Assembly (NCBI GenBank): GCA_025350595.1
Contig: JANXXP010000185.1
Coordinates: 1 to 50,938 of the forward strand
Source: Bacteroidota bacterium
GTDB taxonomy: Bacteria > Bacteroidota > Bacteroidia > Bacteroidales > VadinHA17
Length of the DNA stretch: 50,938 nucleotides
Reading direction: 5' to 3'
Shown here: piece by piece, positions 44,249 to 50,938 of the stretch
Position numbering within the stretch: position 1 is the stretch's first letter
Layout: every line of letters begins with the position of its first letter
Program-made: the position numbers and the translations under genes
The notes under the pieces: generated by a model
Told to the model about the DNA's origin: nothing
The model's database searches: none
What the model saw: only the letters and a program-made list of their open reading frames with translations

Positions 44249-45495
44249 TAAATATCAGCTTTTTTTACAACGACTGAAGCATTATGACCGCCAAACCCAA
44301 AAGTATTACTTATTGCAATATTAACTTTTCTGTGCTGTGCTTTATTGAGAGTTAGGTTAAGTTTTTGATCAATGTCGGGATCAGGAACCTTGAAGTTAAT
44401 GGTAGGGGGAATAATATCATGAACAGTAGCCATAATTGCGGCGATGGCTTCAATAGCACCGGCAGCTCCGAGAAGGTGCCCGGTCATTGATTTTGTTGAA
44501 CTTATATTAAGATTATAAGCATGCTCCCCAAAAACATTCACAATAGCTCTTGTTTCAGAAATATCCCCAAGTGGAGTGGATGTTCCATGTACGTTAATGT
44601 AATCAACATCTTCAAAGTTTAATCCGGCATCTTTTACTGCAATCTTCATAACATTTCTTGCACCCAGTCCTTCGGGATGAGGTGCAGTAAGATGATAAGC
44701 GTCAGCTGTAAGACCTGTGCCAACCAATTCAGCGTAAATTTTTGCGCCTCTTGCTTTGGCATGTTCATACTCTTCCACGATCAGGGCTCCTGCCCCTTCG
44801 CCAAGAACAAACCCGTCACGAGTTTGATCGAAAGGTCTCGATGCAGATTGAAATTCGGCATTATTTGTAGAAAGGGCCTGCAAAGCGTTAAACCCTCCAA
44901 TTCCGGGTTCATTTACACCAGCTTCAGAACCTCCGGTAATAAATATATCCGCCTTTCCCCACTTAATGTAATTAACAGCATCAATTATTGCATTGGTTGA
45001 GGAGGCACATGCTGATACTGTAGCGAAGTTTGGCCCTCTGAACCCGTATTTTATTGATATTGATCCTGCTGCTATGTCACTAATCATCTTGGGGATAAAG
45101 AAGGGACTATATCTCGGTGTCCCATCCCCAAGAACATAATTTTTTATTTGCAGAAAGAATGTCTCCAGTCCACCAATACCTGAAGCCCATATAACACCAA
45201 CCCGGTCCTTGTCAATTTTCTCAAGATTTAAACCTGAATCAACGATCGCTTCATCGGTTGCTATAAGGGCATACTGGGCATATGGGTCCAGTTTATTGGC
45301 CTCTTTTCTGTCAAAATACTTTGATGAGTCGTAGCCTTTTAATTCACATGCAAATTTTGTCTTGAACTTTTCAGTATCAAAACGGGTAATCATACACGCA
45401 CCGCTTACTCCATTGATAAGCCCTTCCCAATATTCATGCAAATTATTGCCTAAAGGAGTCAACGCCCCAAGGCCTGTTACTACAACTCTTATCAT
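44248..45495 (-). CDS. fabF: beta-ketoacyl-ACP synthase II
   Basis: FabF condenses malonyl-ACP with acyl-ACP in fatty acid elongation. The 415 residues contain the N-terminal VVTGLGALTPLGNN, the catalytic cysteine in SACASSTNAI, the two histidines in INVHGTSTPLGD and STKSMTGHLLGAAG, and the terminal NTFGFGGHNASVV. Length is normal. It lies 23 bases after acpP and overlaps rnc by one base. It supplies acyl chains also used by the lpx enzymes. Confidence 0.97.
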   Translation of the reverse strand: MIRVVVTGLGALTPLGNNLHEYWEGLINGVSGACMITRFDTEKFKTKFACELKGYDSSKYFDRKEANKLDPYAQYALIATDEAIVDSGLNLEKIDKDRVGVIWASGIGGLETFFLQIKNYVLGDGTPRYSPFFIPKMISDIAAGSISIKYGFRGPNFATVSACASSTNAIIDAVNYIKWGKADIFITGGSEAGVNEPGIGGFNALQALSTNNAEFQSASRPFDQTRDGFVLGEGAGALIVEEYEHAKARGAKIYAELVGTGLTADAYHLTAPHPEGLGARNVMKIAVKDAGLNFEDVDYINVHGTSTPLGDISETRAIVNVFGEHAYNLNISSTKSMTGHLLGAAGAIEAIAAIMATVHDIIPPTINFKVPDPDIDQKLNLTLNKAQHRKVNIAISNTFGFGGHNASVVVKKADI

Positions 45496-45518
45496 AAATG
45501 GCTTATTAAAAATGCAAA

Positions 45519-45755
45519 TTATTTTGCATTTTCCTCAATGTACTTGATTGCATCACCAACGGTACCGATTGATTCTGCCTGATCGTCTGGAATACCGATA
45601 TTGAATTCTTTTTCGAATTCCATGATCAACTCAACGGTATCAAGAGAGTCTGCTCCTAAATCGTTAGTAAAACTGGCTTCCGGAGTTACTTCTGATTCGT
45701 CTACTCCAAGTTTGTCAACTATTATTTCCTTTACTCTTGTGGCAATGTCCGACAT
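45519..45755 (-). CDS. acpP: acyl carrier protein
   Basis: AcpP (78 residues, strongly acidic) carries growing acyl chains on a phosphopantetheine attached to the serine of [18 protein letters not shown]. The pattern [22 protein letters not shown] and the ending [16 protein letters not shown] are standard. It heads the acpP-fabF-rnc run and is divergent from purN, with 182 bases of AT-rich intergenic DNA between them. No exact TAnnTTTG box was found there. Confidence 0.97.
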   Translation of the reverse strand: MSDIATRVKEIIVDKLGVDESEVTPEASFTNDLGADSLDTVELIMEFEKEFNIGIPDDQAESIGTVGDAIKYIEENAK

Positions 45756-45937
45756 AATAATAAATTTTAATTAATATTAATTTTTGAACCATGCAAAGAA
45801 ATATATTTGTACTTTATTTTTCAAATGATTTGATGTTTTTTTATTTACTGTACAGTTCAATGTGTTGATAATTAGAAAAATAATCTTATTTTAAGCCATT
45901 ATTAATATTTGTTGACAATTATGCTAATTATCAAAAT

Positions 45938-46540
45938 ATGAGGAATATAGCTGTTTTTGCTTCTGGCTCCGGCACCAATGCTGAAAATATAATTACTTAC
46001 TTTTCGAACAGAAACAGCGCAAAAGTAAGTCTTGTTTTGTCAAATAACCGTCAGGCAATGGTTTTAAAAAGGGCTGAAGCGCATAATATAAGAACCGTTT
46101 TTTTCGAACGTAAAGAATTTTATGTCACTGGAAAAGTACTTCGTTACCTTACATTGTATAAAATTGATTTTATTGTTCTTGCAGGATTTTTATGGCTGGT
46201 ACCTGAAAATATCATTGATCAATACCCCGGGCGCATAATAAATATTCATCCGGCTCTTTTACCGGCATATGGAGGAAAAGGTATGTATGGCGATACGGTT
46301 CATAAGGGTGTTATTGCAAATAAGGACAAGGAATCAGGAATAACTGTTCATTATGTTAATAAATTATACGATACCGGTGATGTGATCTTTCAGGAGCGCT
46401 GCAAAGTGGACCCTTCAGATACCCCGGAATCTCTTGCAGCAAGAGTTCACGCTCTTGAATATTTACATTTTCCAAAGATCATTGAAGATCTGGTTGAAAA
46501 ATTGCCTGATTTTCTAATTAAAAGTCCCGAGGAGGCTTAA
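45938..46540 (+). CDS. purN: phosphoribosylglycinamide formyltransferase
   Basis: PurN transfers a formyl group from 10-formyl-THF to GAR in purine synthesis. The 200 residues have the phosphate-binding start IAVFASGSGTNAENII, the folate site region IDFIVLAGFLWLVPENII, catalytic Asn/His in INIHPALLPAYGGKGMYG, and the late aspartate in YDTGDVIFQERC. Length is normal. Its last 27 bases overlap the end of the convergent M23 peptidase gene. Confidence 0.95.
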   Translation: MRNIAVFASGSGTNAENIITYFSNRNSAKVSLVLSNNRQAMVLKRAEAHNIRTVFFERKEFYVTGKVLRYLTLYKIDFIVLAGFLWLVPENIIDQYPGRIINIHPALLPAYGGKGMYGDTVHKGVIANKDKESGITVHYVNKLYDTGDVIFQERCKVDPSDTPESLAARVHALEYLHFPKIIEDLVEKLPDFLIKSPEEA

Positions 46541-47755
46541 AACAACGGTTTTATTCTTTTCAAACCTCATTCTGTTTTGTTTCGACACCGGCTCAACAGA
46601 TGGGGCATCAATTTTTAGAGGATCAACCGGATATTCATTCTTAAAAAATCTGAAATCGAGATGAGGACCGGTAGAAAGACCGCTGCTGCCTACATATCCG
46701 ATAACATCACCTTGCTTTACCATTACTCCGGGTGCAATACCCGCGCCGAACCGGCTTAAGTGCATATATGCCGTAGAATATACACTGTTATGCTGAATTT
46801 TTACCATCCTGCCTGATCCGTCATCGGTGGTTGTTGAAATAATTCTGCCATCGCCTATTGAAAAAACAGGAGTCCCGATTGGCGCAGCGTAATCTACTCC
46901 GTAATGTGGCCTTACTATCCTCAAAATAGGATGCATTCTTCCTGATGAGAACCTGGAACTAATTCTCGAAAACTGAAGGGGGGCTTTTAAAAATGCTTTT
47001 CTCAGACTATTTCCTTCCAGATCATAAAATGACTCTTTCCCTTCCTGAATAAATGGTATTGCTGTTATTGATGAACCAGCCCTGTTAAACTGTGCTCCAT
47101 ATATCCTGAATATTCCTAATGATTTACTATCAATGAACCGTTCTTCATAAATAACTTTAAAATTATCTCCTTTCTGCAATCCGAAAAAGTCAACAGTCCA
47201 TGAAAAAATTTCCGACAACTCATTAACCAGTGACGGATGCAGTCCTTCTGCTTTCATCGCATACCAAAGCGATGTTTCAATAGTAGCAGAAGCATATTTA
47301 ATAAGACTTTCTGACTTTTTCCTGACAGGTGTTATATTTAGAGAATCATTGAAACTGAAGACATAGCAGGTAGACAGATCCTGTTCATATACCATGTATC
47401 TGGCTCTTGCATCACTGTCCTTTTCACAAAAAAGAATGTAGTTGTTACCTGATCTTATATTCCTGACGTCGAAAACACTTCTTGAATTTCTGATTACCTG
47501 ATCAATCTCCTGCATACTAACTCCGTGTTTTACCAGGATTTCGGAAAGAATTCCATTTGGCTTAACGTGTCCTGGTACCAGTTCGAATGAATCAGCCGGA
47601 ATGCCATACAACAGAACCGGCTTTCTGATTTCCCTTATGACAGTTGAATCTGGCGCTGAAATAATAACTCCGGAATTGTCATTCACAGCTTTTTTACAGG
47701 AGACTGAAAAGAGAACAAGAGAAATATTGAGAAGGGCTATAAGTCGGGAATACAT
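46514..47755 (-). CDS. M23 family peptidoglycan endopeptidase, probable lipoprotein
   Basis: A 413-residue envelope protein. A hydrophobic leader ends LFSVSC (Cys20), a loose lipobox. Residues 45-265 have the MepM-type layout: a LysM/OapA-like region (ILSEILVKHGVSMQEIDQVI), then YAMKAEGLHPSLVNELSEIFSW and LQKGDNFKVIYEERF. The M23 domain (about 270-385) has H284 and D288 in HYGVDYAAP, H332 in MHLSRFG, and GPHLDFRFF at 363-371. The usual HxH is HxD here (H365, D367), which may keep metal binding through Asp or weaken it. It probably cleaves peptidoglycan cross-links. It lies downstream of leuS on the same strand. Confidence 0.88.
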   Translation of the reverse strand: MYSRLIALLNISLVLFSVSCKKAVNDNSGVIISAPDSTVIREIRKPVLLYGIPADSFELVPGHVKPNGILSEILVKHGVSMQEIDQVIRNSRSVFDVRNIRSGNNYILFCEKDSDARARYMVYEQDLSTCYVFSFNDSLNITPVRKKSESLIKYASATIETSLWYAMKAEGLHPSLVNELSEIFSWTVDFFGLQKGDNFKVIYEERFIDSKSLGIFRIYGAQFNRAGSSITAIPFIQEGKESFYDLEGNSLRKAFLKAPLQFSRISSRFSSGRMHPILRIVRPHYGVDYAAPIGTPVFSIGDGRIISTTTDDGSGRMVKIQHNSVYSTAYMHLSRFGAGIAPGVMVKQGDVIGYVGSSGLSTGPHLDFRFFKNEYPVDPLKIDAPSVEPVSKQNRMRFEKNKTVVLSLLGTFN

Positions 47756-47783
47756 GAATGGAAGAGAATTTCAGACGGAAGAA

Positions 47784-47834
47784 GGAAGACAGAAGACGGA
47801 AGGTTTTACTTCTGACTCAGGTCTTCTGACTTCC
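47784..47834. terminator. word-repeat hairpin between leuS and the M23 gene
   Basis: GGAAGACAGAAGAC (47784-47797) pairs with GTCTTCTGACTTCC (47821-47834) with one mismatch. The surrounding words (GGAAGAAGG, ACGGAAGG) repeat the theme. It may end leuS transcription. Confidence 0.5.
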
Positions 47835-47841
47835 AACCTTT

Positions 47842-50496
47842 TTAGTTTTTTATAACAATATTCACAATCCTGCATGGCACAACAATAATATTCGAAGGAG
47901 TATTTCCTCCGAGCCATTTCTGAGATCTTTCATCAGCAAGAACAATTTTAATGATCTCTTCTTTTAACATGTTAACAGGAAGAGAGATGTTATACCTCGT
48001 TTTACCGTTGAAAGAAACAGGATAATCAAAATTGTCTTCTTTAAGATATTCTTCATTGAAGAGAGGCCAGGGTTCGTAGGCAAGAGAATTTTTATTACCA
48101 AGAAGACTCCAAAGCTCTTCAGCTGCATGTGGTGCAAAAGGAGCCAGTACTTTTGTAAAAGTGTTGGCTGTTTCAAGTGTCACTTTTCCTTTTTTGTTAG
48201 CCAGATTGATGAATATCATCATTTGAGAAATTGCTGTATTGAAGCGTAAAGTTTCAATATCTCCCTCTGCTTTTTTAATAGTATAGTGAAGACTTTTCAA
48301 TATCTCAGGATCTTCTGCTCCACTGGTGATATTCTCAGGGGAAGACATGAATCTGAATGCTCTTCCAAGAAATCCGAATACTCCTTTTACACCTTTATCG
48401 TCCCATGGTTTTGTAACATCAAGAGGGCCCATAAACATTTCATAAAGACGCAGCGAATCGGCACCGTATTTTGATGTGACATCATCGGGATTCACCACAT
48501 TTTTGAGCGATTTCGACATCTTGGCGACAATCTGTCTAAGTTCAGCGCCGGTTTCTTTATGGAAGTATTTATTTTCGCGTTCCTCAACCAGGTCTCCCGA
48601 GACTTTTGATCCTGATTCTGTTTCATATGCAAATGCAAGTATCATTCCCTGGTTGAACAATCTTCTGTAAGGTTCGTCGGTTGAAACAATTCCAAGGTCG
48701 GATAATACTTTATGCCAGAACCGGCTATACAGAAGATGAAGGACAGCATGTTCAGCACCGCCGATATACAAATCAACAGGCATCCAGTATTTTTCTTTTG
48801 CCACGTCGAAGATCACTTCGTCATTTTTCGGATCGATAAAACGAAGATAATACCAGCACGATCCAGCCCATTGAGGCATTGTATTTGTTTCCCTTCTGCC
48901 TTTCCGTCCGTTTTTGTCGGTTACATTTAACCATTCATCTGAATTCGAAAGTGGCGATTCACCTGATTCTCCGGGAAGGTACTTTTCGAGTTTAGGAAGC
49001 TCCAGAGGCAGTTCATTATCATTCATCAGGGTAATTTCTCCATCTTCCCAATGAATAACAGGGAATGGTTCGCCCCAGTATCTCTGACGGCTGAAAAGCC
49101 AGTCGCGGAGTTTGTAATTAATTTTTGCAGTTCCAAGGTTTCCGGCTTCCAGCCAACTGGTTATCTGTGCTATGCCGGCTTCTTTATTCAAACCGTTAAT
49201 ATCTATCCCGGTTAATTTATCTGAGGAGTTAATATATTTCCCGTCTTCTGTCCAGCATTCCTTACCTTCAAGAATTCTTTTTTTCTGGTCGTGATCAGAA
49301 ACATCCGGATCCTGAATGCAAACTATCGGAAGTTTGAATTTAAGAGCAAATTCGAAGTCTCTGTTGTCGTGAGCCGGCACTGCCATTATCGCACCGGTTC
49401 CATAACCAGTTAAAACGTAATCTGCAACCCATATCGGGATAAGCTTTTTATTTACCGGATTAACTGCATACCTTCCTGTAAATACACCGGTTTTATCCTT
49501 AGCCAGATCAGTACGATCGAGGTCCGATTTAAGTGAAGTGGCTTTGATATAATCGTTTACTGAGTTTTTATGGTCATCAGTTGTAATTATACCGGTAAGA
49601 GGATGTTCAGGGGCAATTACCATATACGTTGCTCCGAACAGAGTGTCGGGACGGGTTGTAAAGACTCTTAAGTTTTCATTTAATCCATCAATTTTAAAGT
49701 CAACTTCAGCACCTGTTGAACGTCCTATCCAGTTGCGCTGCATATCTTTAATACCTTCCGGCCACTCAAGACTATCAATACCTTTCAGCAGTCTTTCTGC
49801 ATAAAGCTGAATGCGAAGCATCCACTGTTTAAGATTTTTCTTTTCGACCCTGTTACCACATTTTTCATGCGATCCGTCGGTGAGTACCTCTTCATTTGCA
49901 CAAACTATTCTGCAGCTTGGACACCACCAGACCTGTGCATTGGCATAATAGGCAAGTCTCTTCGAATCGATGTATTTGGTCTTATCTGATCCGGTAAGTT
50001 CTTTAGGTATATGCAATTCAGATACTGGTCTTCCTTTCTGTAGTTTATCATCGAACCAGGTATTGTAAAGACGGATAAAGATCCACTGTGTCCATTTAAA
50101 ATACTTAGGATCAGTTGTGTTAATTTCTTTGTCCCAGTCGTAGCTCAATCCTAGTTCTTTTATCTGACGCCTGAAAGTATCGCAGTTATTTTTTGTTGTT
50201 ATCGAAGGATGTGTTCCGGTTTGAATGGCATACTGTTCAGCAGGAAGTCCAAATGCATCCCAGCCCATTGGGTGGAGGACATTGAATCCCTTCATGCGTT
50301 TGTATCTGCTGAATATATCAGTGGCTGTATATCCTTCAGGGTGACCAACATGCAGTCCTGCTCCGGATGGATAGGGGAACATGTCGAGGATATAGCATTT
50401 ATTTGGATTTGTTAAATCTTCAGGAGTTTTGAAAGTTTTATTATCTTCCCAATACTTCTGCCACTTTTTTTCTATTTCGTGAAAATTGTAATCCAT
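47842..50496 (-). CDS. leuS: leucyl-tRNA synthetase
   Basis: LeuS attaches leucine to tRNA-Leu. Motifs: the HIGH box as HVGH in [18 protein letters not shown], the zinc-binding [13 protein letters not shown], the editing domain with [20 protein letters not shown], and [14 protein letters not shown]. The anticodon-binding domain and a C-terminal domain follow, ending KN. I start at the ATG 50496 ([13 protein letters not shown]), because the open frame upstream to 50538 adds a basic stretch absent from homologues. Length (884) is slightly above that of E. coli LeuS, with the insertions usual in Bacteroidota. Confidence 0.96.
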   Translation of the reverse strand: MDYNFHEIEKKWQKYWEDNKTFKTPEDLTNPNKCYILDMFPYPSGAGLHVGHPEGYTATDIFSRYKRMKGFNVLHPMGWDAFGLPAEQYAIQTGTHPSITTKNNCDTFRRQIKELGLSYDWDKEINTTDPKYFKWTQWIFIRLYNTWFDDKLQKGRPVSELHIPKELTGSDKTKYIDSKRLAYYANAQVWWCPSCRIVCANEEVLTDGSHEKCGNRVEKKNLKQWMLRIQLYAERLLKGIDSLEWPEGIKDMQRNWIGRSTGAEVDFKIDGLNENLRVFTTRPDTLFGATYMVIAPEHPLTGIITTDDHKNSVNDYIKATSLKSDLDRTDLAKDKTGVFTGRYAVNPVNKKLIPIWVADYVLTGYGTGAIMAVPAHDNRDFEFALKFKLPIVCIQDPDVSDHDQKKRILEGKECWTEDGKYINSSDKLTGIDINGLNKEAGIAQITSWLEAGNLGTAKINYKLRDWLFSRQRYWGEPFPVIHWEDGEITLMNDNELPLELPKLEKYLPGESGESPLSNSDEWLNVTDKNGRKGRRETNTMPQWAGSCWYYLRFIDPKNDEVIFDVAKEKYWMPVDLYIGGAEHAVLHLLYSRFWHKVLSDLGIVSTDEPYRRLFNQGMILAFAYETESGSKVSGDLVEERENKYFHKETGAELRQIVAKMSKSLKNVVNPDDVTSKYGADSLRLYEMFMGPLDVTKPWDDKGVKGVFGFLGRAFRFMSSPENITSGAEDPEILKSLHYTIKKAEGDIETLRFNTAISQMMIFINLANKKGKVTLETANTFTKVLAPFAPHAAEELWSLLGNKNSLAYEPWPLFNEEYLKEDNFDYPVSFNGKTRYNISLPVNMLKEEIIKIVLADERSQKWLGGNTPSNIIVVPCRIVNIVIKN

Positions 50497-50595
50497 CTCC
50501 CGTCTTTTAAGTCTGCGAAAATAGAAAAACTTTGGCAAATATCCTTGACAGCGTGGCGCAATAGGATAGAGGATTGGGTAAATTTTCGATATAAG

Positions 50596-50626
50596 TTGTA
50601 AAACCCGCCTTTTGGTTATACTTTTG
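50596..50626 (+). promoter_or_regulatory. promoter of tRNA-Arg
   Basis: TTG (50596-50598), 20 bases, TACTTTTG (50619-50626), an exact TAnnTTTG. Transcription would start a few bases before the tRNA 5' end. Confidence 0.65.
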
Positions 50627-50638
50627 CGATATAGATCT

Positions 50639-50711
50639 GGTCCCGTAGTTCAATGGATAGAATGACAGATTCCGGTTCTGTTGGTTGGGCGTTCGAGTCG
50701 CCCCGGGATCA
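50639..50711 (+). tRNA. tRNA-Arg (anticodon CCG)
   Basis: All arms fold. The acceptor GGTCCCG pairs with CGGGATC (one G-T). The D-stem GTTC pairs with GAAT. The anticodon stem ACAGA/TCTGT encloses TTCCGGT, anticodon CCG at 50672-50674, reading CGG. There is a 5-base variable loop, and the T-stem GGGCG/CGCCC encloses TTCGAGT. The discriminator is A and CCA is not encoded. Confidence 0.95.
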
Positions 50712-50715
50712 CAGC

Positions 50716-50748
50716 AGAGGCAGCTAATCTGGCTGCCTCTATAATTTT
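50716..50748 (+). terminator. terminator after tRNA-Arg
   Basis: AGAGGCAGC (50716-50724) pairs perfectly with GCTGCCTCT (50732-50740) around a 7-base loop, followed by ATAATTTT. Confidence 0.8.
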
Positions 50749-50799
50749 AAAAGGGAAAAGGTTTAAACTAGACAAAGGACAATCCATCTTCGCTCAAAT

Positions 50800-50938
50800 C
50801 TATTGCCATCTATAATCAGTTTCTACAAGAGGATCTGACTTCATTTTGTCATTAAAGATGTAAAGAGCATGCCACCATTGATAATATGCTTTTGCCGCTT
50901 CATTTTGAGAATTGTTGTCATAGACTAACTTTAGCTCA
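50800..50938 (-). CDS. unknown protein, C-terminal 45 residues only (5' part beyond window)
   Basis: On the minus strand a frame is open from the window edge to TAG at 50802-50800. It encodes a plausible protein end with aromatic and charged residues (NEAAKAYYQWWHALYIFND, then a tail ending ETDYRWQ). No family was recognised from so short a piece. It faces the tRNA-Arg unit convergently. Confidence 0.5.
   Translation of the reverse strand, partial: ELKLVYDNNSQNEAAKAYYQWWHALYIFNDKMKSDPLVETDYRWQ

Noticed and set aside
50496-50538. Longer leuS start at 50538
   Set aside because: It adds a short basic stretch not found at the start of leucyl-tRNA synthetases, whereas the ATG at 50496 begins exactly at family sequence.

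Overview
The window comes from the chromosome of a Bacteroidota bacterium, most likely order Bacteroidales or a close relative. The evidence is the LpxC-FabZ fusion, a type IX secretion sorting domain, GSCFA and IPExxxVDY-type proteins, a SusC-like TonB-dependent receptor, and promoters of the TTG-N19-21-TAnnTTTG type with few Shine-Dalgarno sites. This placement is inference from gene content; no rRNA is present. There is no phage, CRISPR array, transposase or integrase. The genes are mostly core housekeeping, and the unusual material is in the intergenic DNA and in a few odd proteins.

Layout. 1-4634 (minus): an ABC exporter (ATPase plus a very large permease cut by the window edge, fused to a degenerate M1-like and a golvesin-like domain), preceded by two tiny ORFs. 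4827-9594 (plus): an HD phosphohydrolase, then lpxD, lpxC-fabZ and lpxA for lipid A. 9610-12734 (minus): thiL, yccF and a DUF4139 protein. 13040-14110: a flavin oxidoreductase, convergent with a NhaD-type antiporter. 15919-22667 (plus): sufBCDSE, a SufT-like gene and queG. 22895-25057: an ECF sigma factor, a membrane protein that is probably its anti-sigma factor, and a lipoprotein. These face a second ECF sigma gene (25107-25613, minus). 25897-30237: a lipase, a GSCFA protein and a TonB-dependent receptor. 30245-32527 (minus): a MerR regulator, a very small T9SS cargo and kdsB. 32602-35683 (plus): a sigma-54 activator, lptE, a TPR protein and secG. Then groES-groEL, lepA, an RprXY-like two-component pair (minus), a run rnc-fabF-acpP with two small proteins (minus), purN, an M23 endopeptidase, leuS, tRNA-Arg(CCG), and the 3' end of an unknown minus-strand gene at the right edge.

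Genes that work together: lpxD/lpxC-fabZ/lpxA and kdsB (lipid A and KDO supply) with lptE (LPS export); the whole SUF iron-sulfur assembly set followed by an Fe-S enzyme (QueG); acpP, fabF and the FabZ half for fatty acid elongation; groES/groEL.

Most interesting signals. (1) Two sites match the sigma-54 GG-N10-GC layout: a full match upstream of groES and a near match (GA in place of GC) at 42372-42388. The second lies before a short gene-free stretch ending in a strong terminator, which makes a candidate small RNA of about 80 nt. A sigma-54 activator gene is in the same window. (2) The candidate RNA carries AGGTTAGGTTAG ahead of its terminator. A related arrangement lies in the 3' UTR of the ECF sigma gene at 25107, suggesting an RNA motif family. 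(3) Several intergenic gaps hold imperfect hairpins built from degenerate repeated short words, and two of them share a 15-base word. (4) The ABC permease fusion has lost the M1 zinc motif and has a glycine-rich tract inside its C-terminal domain. No search or folding program was run; all calls come from reading the sequence.
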